Below, one piece after another: positions 1-10,672 of a stretch of DNA of 64,000 nt. The stretch's first letter is position 1. Each line of letters begins with the position of its first letter. The notes beneath the pieces are model-generated. The model saw nothing but the letters and a program-made list of their open reading frames with translations. It was not told the DNA's origin and searched no databases. The DNA comes from Apoderus coryli (taxonomy: Eukaryota; Arthropoda; Insecta; Coleoptera; Attelabidae), in the NCBI GenBank assembly GCA_911728435.2, contig OU452206.1, positions 13,484,297 to 13,548,296 on the forward strand. The letters run 5' to 3'. The translations under genes were made by a program, and so were the position numbers.

Positions 1-258
1 GATTATAGCAGCTAGGAGCTAAATGATCTTCAAATGTTTTTTGAAACGGGTTCAGTTGAACTGCTATTGCGCAAATTTGCTCTGTGGAAGCTGAGAGGAT
101 AATCAGTTTTAATAATACAGAAAGATTTTTATTGATTGACGTGAACCGCTTTTGATACATCAAATGTAAACTTTCCTTTGTATATTGAAAACACATTTTG
201 GTCTCCTTTGGGAGTTTTACCTTGCCTAAGTAACACAAAATATTTTCTTATCTATCTT
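1..258. other. AT-rich sequence left of the mariner remnant
   Basis: No gene recognised. It may include the 5' untranslated part and left end of the rosa-like mariner, but I could not define an inverted repeat. Confidence 0.4.
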
Positions 259-1836
259 CAGAAACTATTTGTAAAACAAATGTGTTTGCCGAAAAAAAAA
301 TGTGAACACATGCATTTTAATCGTTCTCCAATTGCAACTTTTCGTGCGCTTTTGCCATTTTATGGTCGTAATAATAATCCAAGTGTGCTCGCTATTCGTC
401 GAATTGTTGAAAATTTTGAGCGTACATTTCCTTTGCATAATGTTTAAGTGCCAATAAGACAAAGAACCGCCCAAAGTAATGCAAATATTGCTGCCGTTCA
501 GGCAAGTATTGCTGAAGACCGCAATTTCTCGATTCCAAGACGTTCTCAATAATTGGGACTGTCTCAAAGCACAACCTGGCGGATTTTGAGAAAGGATTTG
601 GGTTTGCATCCGTATAAAAACTGAAGCCATTGGACCACCGTAAACGTCGTGAATTTGTTGATTTTGCCTTGGAACAACTTGAAAACGATAACGGTTTTTT
701 ATTTATTTATTTATTGTCATTACATGTCATTACCAAAAAAGGTTTACACAAGTCATATTAAATATTAAAATATTACAGAACACAACATAGAAATGTATAT
801 AACTTAATCAAAACAGAAAGTCAGTGCTGAGGAATTCATCAATGGAGTAAAAAGCCTGGTCAATTAAGTAGTTTTTCAATCTATTTTTGAACATTGCAAT
901 GCTCAGTGTTTTCAAACTATCTGGCAAATGATTATAGCATGTGGGACCATAATAATTCACAGAATTTCTGCTTCTACCCAACCTCATATATTCAGGAAGA
1001 ATGTCATTTCTGTTTCTTGTATTGTGGTTGTGAACTTCATCATGCCTTATGTACAGATTGTAATTATGTTTCACATACATAATTGAATTGTAGATATAGA
1101 GACACGGGAGTGTAATTATTTTACATTCTTTAAATTTAGGTCTGACATCCTCTCTAAACTTTAAATCTGTCATTATTCGCACCACTCGTCTTTGGATTGC
1201 GATTTTTTTATCAAAATCATCTTCTCCGATGAGGCACACTTTCATCTGAGTGATGCGGTAAATAAACAAAACTGTCGATTCTGGTGCAAAGAAAATCCAC
1301 AAATTATCCATGAAAAACCATTACATTCACCTAAATTGACAGTTTGGTGTGGTTTTTGGTCTGGTGGAATCATGTGTCCGTACTTCTTTCGAAATGATGC
1401 TGGTAACACCGTTACTGTAAATGGAGAGCGGTACAGATCAATGATAACCAACTTTTTATGGCCGATTTTGGAAGTTGATCTTGACAACATTTGGTTACAG
1501 CAAGACGGGGCTACGTGCCACACAGCAAATGCAACAATTGAATTATTGCGAGAAAAGTTTGGAGATTCGATTATTTCAAAAAATTTTGATATTGAATGGC
1601 CTCCAAGAAGTTGTGATTTAACACCATTAGACTATTTCTTGTGGGGTTATTTGAAGTCATTGGTGTTTCGAAATAAACCAGACTCTCTTCAAGCTTTACA
1701 AGTCAATATTGAACGTGCCATTCATGACATACGACTTGATTTAGTGGAAAAAGTGCTCGAAAATTGGGTTCATCGAATTCGTTCCTGCAGAAGAAGTCGT
1801 GGAGGCCACTTGAATGACGTTTTAGTTAGAACTTAA
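259..1836 (+). pseudogene. Rosa-like (DD41D) mariner transposase, split by a retrotransposon
   Basis: Degenerate DDE transposase of the IS630-Tc1-mariner superfamily, which would cut and paste its own DNA in the nucleus. The 5' part (about 259-693) gives the paired helix-turn-helix region: SPIATFRALLPFYGR, then RIVENFERTF, IPRRSQ and GLSQSTTWRILRKDLG, interrupted by in-frame stops near 445, 550 and 621. The 3' part (1200-1836) is open and carries the catalytic triad: D in FSDEAHF, D in LQQDGATCHT, and the third D in LTPLDYFLWGY. I count 41 residues between the second and third D, which fits the DD41D (rosa) spacing rather than classic DD34D mariner. It ends in a typical SRGGHLNDV tail. About 500 bp of foreign DNA at 702-1199 separates FALEQLENDN from the catalytic core. 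I could not find convincing inverted ends. Confidence 0.88.
702..1199 (-). mobile_element. 5'-truncated non-LTR retrotransposon inside the mariner
   Basis: The minus strand reads the C-terminal tail of a non-LTR reverse transcriptase: IQRRVVRIM, FKECKIITLPCLYIY, HNHNTRNRND, CYNHLPDSLKTL and FKNRLKNYLIDQAFYS, with a stop just after DFLF at about 808. The left end, which is the 3' end of the element, is a TTTATTTATTTATT tract, that is an AAAT-type tail. Short similar sequences flank it (CGGTTTTTTA at 692-701 and CGATTTTTTTA at 1200-1210), probably the target-site duplication, although the T run makes exact ends ambiguous. Since it lies in the mariner reading frame it is younger than that mariner. 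The clade (Jockey or CR1-like) is uncertain. Confidence 0.8.
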
Positions 1837-1979
1837 TTGTATCGATTGTACTTCACATTCAATAAAAAAATTTTGAATTTCCTTAACAATAAGTGTGTTT
1901 TTTTAAAGAAATGATATCACTCTTATTGGAAAACCCCTCTCATGTAATAACTGTGGTGTGGTGTCTATACAGGGTGGTC

Positions 1980-2530
1980 CATCCAGTTGTATTCATCGCT
2001 CATGCTTTAAATTAATGGGTACATCGCAGCAAAATTTTGTTAAGAAACTCCAAAACAGTTCCGAGTTCAACCATCAGTAGGTATTTTAGTTTTTTACTTG
2101 CAAACGATGTCAAACGAAAAAAAGGAAGTCTTTTTGTTGTAAATTGAACGAGGATGTTAACGCGCCAAATTTAATTTAAATATATAAAGTAAAGGGTGTT
2201 TTTTACGAGGTATAGAACTTTGAAATCAATATGGACGTTACTTTATTCGAAATATAATCTTCTGGCATTATAATTTAAATATGACCGCCACGACTGGCTC
2301 GGACGTAGTCTAATCTCGATGACTTTTTCCAACATTTGTGGCCGTATATCGGCAATTTCAGATATAAATAGTATCTAAATCAATTAATGAAGGTTTCCTT
2401 ATAGCAAAATTATATAATGATTTTAGAGCCCGATAAAATCAACGATACACTGCTAAACTTTCAAAATTCTCCTATTATGGATATGGTATAGATTTCTATA
2501 TACAGATCAATTTGGTGGTGGGACACCCTG
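1980..2530. mobile_element. Possible mariner-type MITE with CAGGGTG ends
   Basis: The left border reads TA-CAGGGTGGTCC and the right border GGGACACCCTG-TA, so both ends carry the CAGGGTG terminus that recurs through the window, flanked by TA. The ends are similar for only about 10-20 bp. The right end matches the ends at 17176 and 28831 (GTCCCACC, then a CGATCTGTATA stretch also seen near 17200). It could instead be two solo fragments facing each other. No ORF inside. Confidence 0.4.
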
Positions 2531-3241
2531 TATAGTATGGTAACAAATTCATTTTAATTTGGTATAAAAAAAGTCCATTTGCGTAAATGTAATTATAATA
2601 AGTTATATGGTTTGCATTATAGATACTTGAAGAACGCAAAAAAAATATGACCGAATCGTACAATTATGATAATTAATTTTAAATACATAAAAATTACAAG
2701 TATTGTAATAAAATATAATTTACGGTAATAAATAATAGTTTCTGAATCCACAATCGAAAGAAAATATAAAAATTTGACAAAAAGTTACTTTATGATTTGA
2801 ATTGCTGGTAATAACATTTTAGTATTGAATCCAAGTTATACAATGCTAACTAATTCACTAATTATTTATTTTATTAAAAGACGATTAAGTATACTTTGTG
2901 AGTAGGTACTTCTATTTTTAAATAAGTGAAATTCAATAATCTCATAATTCGCGCCTCAATACATTCTTATTTCACTCAGAAGAACTTATTTAAAGAATAG
3001 AAGAAAAAATGTCAATTATATTTTAAATTTTTAATATGACAAAATCAGTATAGTTATATTACATCTCATTTTTGTGTAAGTTTTTACGCATTATTCTGAT
3101 TAACTTGATTTTATGAAGATAAAATGCTTTATTATAATTAATGACATTGCCAATGGATGTTCTTAAATGGTCGTAAATAGAGAGTCAAGACAAAAATTAT
3201 TATAATTTAAATTTTAAAAGTTAATTTTGCGCGATCTTCAG

Positions 3242-3302
3242 GATCCGATGTCCAACGCGGAATCGTCTCCTAAAGTTCCCTCAATTTATTTTGAAATACA
3301 CG
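3242..3302 (+). other. Possible isolated short exon
   Basis: A 61-bp open segment preceded by CTTCAG and followed by GTAATT. It encodes DPMSNAESSPKVPSIYFEIH, with less biased composition than the surrounding AT-rich DNA. Product not recognised. Could be chance: acceptor and donor matches are frequent in AT-rich DNA. Confidence 0.15.
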
Positions 3303-4213
3303 GTAATTTGCGGATTTTTATCTTTATCTCTATTAAGAAAAATATATTTTTTAAGAAAATTTATGATGTCTTTCACTAAAAAAATTGTTATTTCTTAAAT
3401 GTTGACATAACTCTCAGTAATTTCTTAGGTATAATTTTTACATATTGTGTAGATTTCTAAAATATTATTATTTTTGCAGTTTCCGCTATCAAAATAAATT
3501 TTTTTCTCCATTTTCCTAACATGTAAAAGCTAAATTTTAAATAACTCGTTTTAAGTTTATAAGTTTTATACTTTTAAATGTAACAATATGTTGGTTACAT
3601 CTAAATGTTAAGCTTGAAGAATGTGAAAACCTGACCATCGAAACGTTGTATTAAATACTTGACAATATGAAGTATATACAAAAAATTAATTTTAAATAAA
3701 AATCGATTGGATCACGAATATTGAAATTAAAATATTTATTTCATTGTAATTGCAAAACTATCAAGGACAAATAGTCCTAACGTATTATGATTTATTTATT
3801 AAAAATTATTTTAGAGCAATAATTAATTTTTTACTCACGATTATATTAATATAGATTAGGTAAATAAATAAATATTGCAAACGGTTTTATTAAAAAATTG
3901 TAAAATATAAATTATAATACTAAACTGTTTTGAGGCATCTGAGGAAGCCTATTTTATACAAGAAAGGAACGGTGACGAAGAAAATACTGCCAATAAAAAT
4001 TAAATTAATTAATATCAAACCATATTTTTTCATTAAAATTTTAAATTAATAAAATTGTAAGATTGTTACCTTTCTATTATATTCAACGAAAATATTTCCA
4101 CAACACTGATTTTACAAATTATATAACGTTATCTAATTCTTACTTTATTAAAAAAAAAAACAAAAACTACTAATTAAAATGACTTCGGTTATGTTGTTGT
4201 TTATTTCCAACAG

Positions 4214-4330
4214 AGTGTCACACTACACGTGATACTTCTTCGTACAGAACAGACAACCAACTGACACACTCATGGCCTGATTGTGCTTGTTTTGTTTCTT
4301 TTCATGCTTACTTTGATGTTGCAGGACCAG
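4214..4330 (+). other. Possible isolated exon
   Basis: A 117-bp segment between a plausible acceptor (TTTCCAACAG) and a strong donor (CCAG/GTGAGT). One frame is open throughout, containing RDTSSYRTDNQLTHSWPDC and then a Cys/Phe-rich part; the same frame stays open past the donor to about 4554. It lies in the orientation of the whirlin gene 40 kb downstream, but nothing links the two. Product not recognised. Confidence 0.2.
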
Positions 4331-6012
4331 GTGAGTTGTTGTTTGCTGCTGCCCGTTTACGTCTTATTAGCGATATTACTATGATTATTACTACTGCTTT
4401 TATATCATCTACAGGGTCTATCGTAATCCAAATTTACACTGATATACACGGTGCATCAAAAATGGAACACAGTCAAAAATCTATTGTTAAAAATAATATA
4501 AATTATTTCTGGATTCACTATGTGATAAATACCGTGCTAAGTCATAAACCGTAAGAGTTACTAAGTCGGTCAAATCGGAAACGCACCAAACTATGTTTAA
4601 AAATTGCGAATTTCTCAGTTTTTGAAAAGCACGAAGCCAATATAGAATTTTATTTGCAGGCTGGTCTTTGTGACAGGCCTTCTCTCATGATATCGTATTG
4701 ATGTCGGAGATTTAACAGTCTTAATAGTTCGTAAGTGCTTTCAGCATCTGTGACTGGCTGAATCTGCGACTAACCTTGTAAACATGTTTATTACGTACAT
4801 GTTTTGGTTTATTTGCTAAGGGCTATGGGCATTTTGTGTCTGTCATAATTTCAAATGCAATAAAGATAGTTTTAATTACTTAAATTTGATAAATCTCTAA
4901 GAAATTTTTGACAACATGATACACTGTATTTTGAGAGTCTTATAAGATAAAACCTTAATAGAGCTAACTAGAGGAAACCTAAGGAACATGTCACGTTTCG
5001 TATTTTGGGCCAATCAAATACGAGTATAAGCTTATATTTGATTTTTCATACCCGGTTAACTACCTTAATTTAGGTTAATATGTTAATTATACTCAAAGCT
5101 TGAGAAATTCCAGCAATAACTTATTGTTTTCTTTTTTATTTATGATATTCATAATATTTCTAATAGTTTTTTAACTATAACAATTACTGATTGGAGAAAA
5201 AAGAAAATCTTAAAGTGACAATAAAAAATATAATTTAATGCAGAATGTCCCTCCGGTAATGGTCGACATAGATATTGGAAAAGCTACCATTAGTAAACAT
5301 GCATAATTAAGTAGTATACGGACCCCTTCGATTGCATTTTAATATAAATTATTTACAATGAAAATTAATTTAAAATAAATTAAATATGGGGATGATCCAA
5401 TAGTAAATATATAGCTTGATTTTTTGACTGTGCAATTTTACAATTTGATTATTTTTCGGTATAGGTCAGTAAAAAAAAACACATTCGTTCTCTTGTCGAC
5501 GTTTCGACTTTTATAAAGTTGTTTTTGTGTTTTTTTTATTATTGTATAATTTTCCTATAACTTTTCTTAATATCATTTTGTAATTCTTTTCCGTAAAGGA
5601 CACTTTTTGCACTTTTTCGATAAAAAAATGGTCAAAAATCAAAGTAGGCCTAGGATTTTGAAATTTTACACACCTACTCAACCTTTCATTCTGAATATCA
5701 TTTTCGCGTATTTCGTCTACAAATGATAGTTTACGAGGGGACAAAAAACGTTTTTTGAAAGTTTCATGACTTTTTCAAACTAAGATTACGTCACAAATTA
5801 CTTCCAAACCAAGCAAGGTCTAAATTCAACTAGGTTGAATTTTTTTTGTCATATTTACAAGAGTCGTCCAAACAATCCAGGGACACACTGTATGTCTGTG
5901 CTATTTGATATTTCTGTTATGGTTCATATTGCTAATTTTCATTTTTACATACTAGATTTGTTTTTATACAATAGCAATAGATGTTTGGTTTTAAAATATT
6001 TTATAATATATA

Positions 6013-7149
6013 CAGGGTGTCCCAAAAAACATTCCCCACCCTTTGGGGGTAAAATCTACGACACAACATACGACGAAAATCATTTATGTCAAAATTTCGA
6101 AAAATGTCTCCTTATGAAATTATGAGCATTTTGAATATTGAAATTAGACAAATCGTTCACTTGGAATTAATAATCTAAATCTGGTCATCCGTGATAAAAC
6201 CAGATTCATACAAAGAGAAAATCTGCATCCTTATCATATAATGCCGATTCAAGAATTGCATCCTGGGGATACTGAGTTGCGCTTATGATTTTGTAGATAT
6301 TTTTTTAAATTGCCTGGACGCAAATGAAGACATTTTTAAACAAGTACTGTAGAGTGATGAAGCCCATTTTATCCAGCAACGAGTGCTCAATCAGCACGAC
6401 TTGCATTGTTGGAATTACGAAAATCAGCACCAAATTAGAGAATCACATAAGCAAGCACGCTGGAGCTTAAATGTGTGGCTTTGTCTGTTGGGAAATAGGA
6501 CAATAGAAGCACAGTTTCTACCTAGGATACCAAACGTCGAAAACTATGCCAATTTTTGCGTAAACAGATTACCAACTCTTCTGGAAGAAGTTCCTTTAGT
6601 ACAGCGGCCAAATATTTATTTCAACATGATGGTGCACTTGCCCGTTATTCTCGAAATGTTTGAAAGATATTAAATCGACGTTTTCTCAACCAATGGATCG
6701 ATCGTGGAGGACCTATTTCTTGGCCTACTAGGTTCCCGGATCTCAACCCAATAGACTTTTGGCTTTGGGGTTATCTGAAAAACACGGTTTACCATGCCCT
6801 ACCCAACAGTGAAGATGATGTTATTGTTCGCATTTATGGAGCTTTAGCACAAATTACAAACGAAGCAATAGGCCGTGTAGAAAACAATTATTGAATAAAA
6901 TAGTGAGGATTCCGAACACTTGCCTTTGTAAATTGAAATGTTTTTGTTTTATTATGTGTTTAGTTAATAAATAATTTGAATTTGAACATTTGATTTTATT
7001 TTCGAACATTACTTCATTTTAATATTCAAAATGGTCACAATTTCATAAGGAGACATTTTTAGAAATTTTGACATAAATTATTTTTGTCTTATTTTTGGTC
7101 ATAGATTCTACCCTCAAACGGTGGGGAATGTTTTTTTGGACACCTTGTG
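6013..7149 (+). mobile_element. Complete but decayed mariner-type element with ~130 bp TIRs
   Basis: The element starts CAGGGTGTCC at 6013 and ends GGACACCTTGTG at 7149, flanked by TA on both sides (6011-6012 and 7150-7151). The first and last ~130 bp are inverted copies of each other, including the block TCTCCTTATGAAATT and the AACATTCCCCACC block next to the tips. Inside is one decayed transposase gene on the + strand. At 1137 bp it is a normal size for this superfamily, so this copy is end-to-end intact though coding-dead. Confidence 0.92.
6356..6894 (+). pseudogene. Mariner-superfamily transposase (C-terminal catalytic part)
   Basis: The first catalytic D is in SDEAHF at about 6356; then NQHDLHCWNYENQHQIR, ARWSLNVWLCLLGNRTI and LPTLLEEVPL in one frame. 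After a frame change near 6620 the second D appears in FQHDGA and the third in PDLNPIDFWLWGYLKN, again about 41 residues apart counting a stop in between. The gene has at least one frameshift and one in-frame stop (near 6671), and the N-terminal DNA-binding part (about 6150-6340) is unreadable. It sits between the 130-bp TIRs of its own element, so it is the element's former transposase. Confidence 0.85.
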
Positions 7150-8053
7150 TATTATAAATTTGCTATATATTAGGCATTATTGGCCGTTAGTAAAGAGGGA
7201 AAAAATCTAAATCATCCGTAATCGAGAAACTTATTAAAAATATACTATTGAAGCGAAAGAATATAGGAATTCTCATAATAATTCTGATAATATACTACAG
7301 ATATTTTTTCATATACTATATATATAATATTTAATTAGAAATAATCTTGATTATACAATTATTGACCATTATTACTTGTAACTGATTGCGGATCTTTATT
7401 ACAAATAGCAATAAATATATTTATGTTTTCTTTTTTTATTAATCTGTTTCATCCAATTACGTATAAATCTACAAATAATACAAGGTATTTCATATTAAAC
7501 GTGTAACGTATATAATGGGAAATATTAATTAGTTTATATCTACTACATTATACACACTGATAAAAATGGTTACTTTAAGACAAAGTAATTAATTCCTTTG
7601 CCGTTTTTTGTCTTATTATAAAAGAATTGCATTTACCTAAAAAGCGCCACTCTCTGACAAAGAAATCACGATTTCTTGTATAAAGTACTTGATTCATTTG
7701 CCGTTTGATTCATTTGGGAAGAGATACGTTACTTTAAGCTCAGTATATATTTTGTATGATCTTGTTACAAGCTACTGCGCTTTTGTTATGAATTAATAAT
7801 TAATACGCACTGGTTGCCATTTTTGTAAATAGATCATCCGTCTATGGGCTTAAGAAAGTGAGGGTAAAGAAAATCGCGCCACTTGCGATTTCGTCATTTT
7901 TCTACTAGCCGTTGCTTTGTGTACCTATACCTACCCTACGTACTGTTTTTATGCTCATTAATTTTCGTGTGCGTATGTAATGTGTAAGGGATTAACGGTT
8001 TTTGATGTTATTTGATTACCTGAATACTATAATAGTACTCTATTAGTTTTACC
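7150..8053. other. AT-rich sequence, upstream region of the SAM-domain exon
   Basis: No ORF recognised. From about 7555 the sequence has repeated TTCATTTGCCG/TTTAAG motifs similar to those near 9650-9900. The ~150 bp before the ATG at 8054 is less AT-rich and could hold a promoter and 5'UTR, but no TATA box is convincing. Confidence 0.4.
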
Positions 8054-8114
8054 ATGAGTGTTAAGGAGTTGCTTGCTAGTTGGTCTCTGGAACATTTATG
8101 GCCGAAATTTGAAG
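8054..8114 (+). CDS. First coding exon of a SAM-domain protein
   Basis: Starts ACC-ATG-AGT and encodes MSVKELLASWSLEHLWPKFE, then breaks after one base of the next codon at a good donor (GAAG/GTACGT). This is the N-terminal helix pair of a sterile alpha motif (SAM): the pattern LLxSWxLxHLxPxF. SAM domains mediate protein-protein or RNA contacts. The 61-bp length gives phase 1, which joins the exon at 8589 to restore GAA (Glu). The start is chosen because it is the first ATG, has a purine at -3 and leads straight into the domain. The gene could be host, or could belong to a transposon (see findings). Confidence 0.72.
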
Positions 8115-8588
8115 GTACGTAATATAATTGTGTAATAAGTAGGTACCTAATGCGAAATGCCCCTTTCTTGTCGGTGCTTAAGTTAATTTAATAGACATTT
8201 ACATATTAGCGGAATAATATTGACTTTGCACACCGACAAGACCCAAAATCTTATTTATTATAGGTCAAAAAATACCACATTACGTTTAGACTTTTGGTTC
8301 GAGTTGTTTAGTTTAACATAAAATGGCGAGTTCTTTATACAAAAGCATTGCTCTTGTTCCAAGAGTATTTCTCTTACCCCAAAGTATCCAAAATTGAGTA
8401 CAAAATATCCGTGCATATGTGCAGAGGTTTACGTATTTTACCCAATAACACGTATTCCTTTTTACAAGTTCACAGCATTTACTACAATATCACTAAAACC
8501 CTTATTATTTTTTGGTTTTATTCGATTAATATCATATACTTATAATATTCAATAATATTAATAATTTGTAATTTTTTTGTAAGCGCAG

Positions 8589-8722
8589 AACAAGGCATAG
8601 ATGAACCGGAACTGTTGAAATATCTCACCGATGAGCAAATATATTTAATTACCGAAAAGATAGGGGAAAAAATTAAATTACAGAGAGGTATTAAAGATTT
8701 AGAGACGAAGTCCGCCGAATAT
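8589..8722 (+). CDS. Second coding exon of the SAM-domain protein
   Basis: Acceptor TAAGCGCAG, donor TAT/GTAAGT. With the last base of the first exon it reads E-QGIDEPELLKYLTDEQ and then LITEKIGEKIKLQRG and IKDLETKSAEY, completing the five-helix SAM domain (about residues 5-58). Exon length is 134 bp, so it ends in phase 0. The intron (8115-8588, 474 bp) is AT-rich. I did not find a third exon within the window; the next could lie far downstream because introns here are large, or the gene may be truncated. No frameshift or stop interrupts either exon, unlike almost every transposase remnant nearby. Confidence 0.72.
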
Positions 8723-9261
8723 GTAAGTAAATAATTTATGTACGATATTATATAGGTATGTATTATTTTACCAGTTATTTGAAAATAAATACCTATCTTT
8801 TTAAGCTTAAGGGAAAAAAGATTTTGTAAAATATACAGGGTGTCCAAGATAAGAATGAACAACATCAGAAAACAGAGATACAGATTCGGTTAAAATTTAA
8901 TTAATTTTTGTTTTCGTTAACGTTTTATTTATATTTATTTCTGTTTAATTTTTCTTTTATATATTATATGTAGTTTATACTTAGGCACTAAACATAATAT
9001 TATAGTTTTTGTATCAAAAATACCTATATAATATGTTCCTGTTAAAAATTTAATGTTTATTTTTTATTAAAATTGTGAATATAAGGATTTGCTTCATATG
9101 TTTCTTTTTATTTCTTAACAGAACGAACAACTGTGTCATCTTGTATAAGCGTAAGGAAGTCTCATTTTTCATGCTTCTTATTAATAATGTTTATTTGGTG
9201 GGGGAAAAGCAGAACTTTTCTCTCTAATATGGACACGGTGTCACACAGGTATTTTTTTGTA
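8723..9261. other. Non-coding stretch with a solo transposon end
   Basis: TACAGGGTGTCCAAGATAAG at about 8835 is a solo copy of the mariner-type end also found near 24473. Otherwise AT-rich with nothing recognised. Confidence 0.45.
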
Positions 9262-9387
9262 CACAGAAAAACTACAGATTTTCCAAATTGGAATATTGAG
9301 TGAGCCATATTTACATTAATACAACAATTTATATTAATAAAGGTAGAGGATGTCAAAATTTGAAATTGAATCTGTAATTTTTCTGTG
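9262..9387. mobile_element. Short TA-flanked MITE with CACAG ends
   Basis: A 126-bp element starting CACAGAAAAACTACAGATT and ending in the inverted version (AATCTGTAATTTTTCTGTG), flanked by TA on each side. The inverted ends are about 20 bp plus a matching AAATT block. Non-coding; TA target and small size suggest a Tc1/mariner-derived MITE. Confidence 0.7.
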
Positions 9388-10402
9388 TATAATTAGGTGC
9401 TTCTGAAAAACCCTGTATTCAATTCGCTATTAAATTTGAGGCCATTTTGGTAAATGAATTATTCTCTTAAGCCAAAATCACTATGACATTAAGAATAGCT
9501 AATAATTAACTTGAAGGGAAGCCAAAATACTTTCTCCCAATTACAACGATTTCTTACATCATGATTCCTGGATTTATTAGTAATACGAAGGTCTTGTGAC
9601 AAATTCAGTTATTCTTTGGAATAAAAGCGCTTTCATTATGACTAAAGTAACATGTATTCGATTCAAACGAATATATCATTGGTTTAAATGAATTGAAACG
9701 TAGAAAATAATAATTGAACTTATGGTCAATACCTAGGTACTTCACATAAAAGCATATTCGCTTTGTTTAAAGGAATATTGAACACATAACACAAAGAAAT
9801 GCTGTAATTGTGACAAAGTTGTCATTCATTTGGCATATACCAAGAGCACCATTCTTTTGAGCAAATGTCTTTTTCTTTTAAACCAAAAGATCCTTTTTTT
9901 CCGTGCATTAATTAAATTAAAATTTCTTGAATACATTTTTTAATCTAGTTTTTAGAATCATTCTTGTCAATCTTTATTTGATAAATTATTTTAAAATAAT
10001 GTAAGGATAGCATAGAATGTGTTCCGATTCAATTACATTGATTGAAATATAAAATGACTGTCATTAAACTGAAAAAAAATACGTTACGTTACATGTACGC
10101 TGATATGCTACTATTAATTCAGAAATTATGAAAGATAAAGCATTGCATTGTATGAATTTACAATTATTGTTGTTTACTATATTACTGTCTAGTTTGCACC
10201 TAGGTATATAGAATATATTTATACAACACATGTTGTTGGAATTTACGGCATTGCACTTACATATGAAGCGTAACCTCACTCGGAAAATCACTCGAAATTC
10301 AAACTAAGCACTTTTTCCCCCCTTATTTAAAGGAAAACCAGTTTTAGACACTAAAAATGCACTAAAGGGGAAGACCTCGTAAAAATCACTCAATTCGTAT
10401 CA
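9388..10402. other. AT-rich non-coding stretch
   Basis: Contains repeated GATTCAAACGAAT / TTTAAATGAATTG motifs (about 9655-9700) and a tip CCGTG at 9901-9905 that weakly mirrors CACTGATAAAAAT at 7555. No gene recognised. Confidence 0.4.
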
Positions 10403-10672
10403 CTACTTAGCACTGCAAACGTCAACGTCAAGCGTAAACAATAAACAAATCGATTCAAATGCCTCCGCGTGGGGATTTTTGTGAATCATATTATATTTTT
10501 TTATTGTTTTCTCAAGAAGTATTTTATGAACATAAAAATGTAAGCCGAATACAAAAAGAAGTATTATAAATATTGTATAGTTCTTCAATGTAAGAACACT
10601 GTGAGCAACCCTGATAAAAATTAAGACTGCGATGTGAAATACGAGTTCTGATACAAAACGAACACTTGGCAA
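10403..10672 (-). CDS. Small two-helix membrane-like ORF, not recognised
   Basis: An 89-codon ORF with two hydrophobic segments, roughly residues 9-27 (LVFHIAVLIFIRVAH) and 33-50 (YTIFIILLFVFGLHFYV), followed by a basic stretch KKYNMIHKNPH. It has no frameshift, and the strand upstream of its ATG is ordinary AT-rich DNA. No homologous family comes to mind and there is no splice or expression evidence. It may be a chance ORF: in AT-rich DNA random frames are often hydrophobic. Confidence 0.2.
   Translation of the reverse strand: MPSVRFVSELVFHIAVLIFIRVAHSVLTLKNYTIFIILLFVFGLHFYVHKILLEKTIKKYNMIHKNPHAEAFESICLLFTLDVDVCSAK

Larger units (their letters stand above)
2531..6012. other. AT-rich non-coding stretch with two possible small exons
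   Basis: Apart from the two exon candidates listed separately (3242-3302 and 4214-4330) I recognise no gene. CGAAACGTTG at about 3639 and its reverse complement near 5500 resemble Penelope-associated motifs seen elsewhere in the window. Small ORFs such as 5511-5744 (-) have no recognisable domain. Confidence 0.5.

Noticed and set aside
4336..4554. 72-codon ORF following the exon candidate at 4214
   Set aside because: Its start lies after a strong donor site and the sequence becomes AT-driven; no family match.
5511..5744. Minus-strand ORF of 77 codons
   Set aside because: Lys/Asn-rich AT-driven frame, no motif; the flank has a Penelope-like CGAAACG word only.
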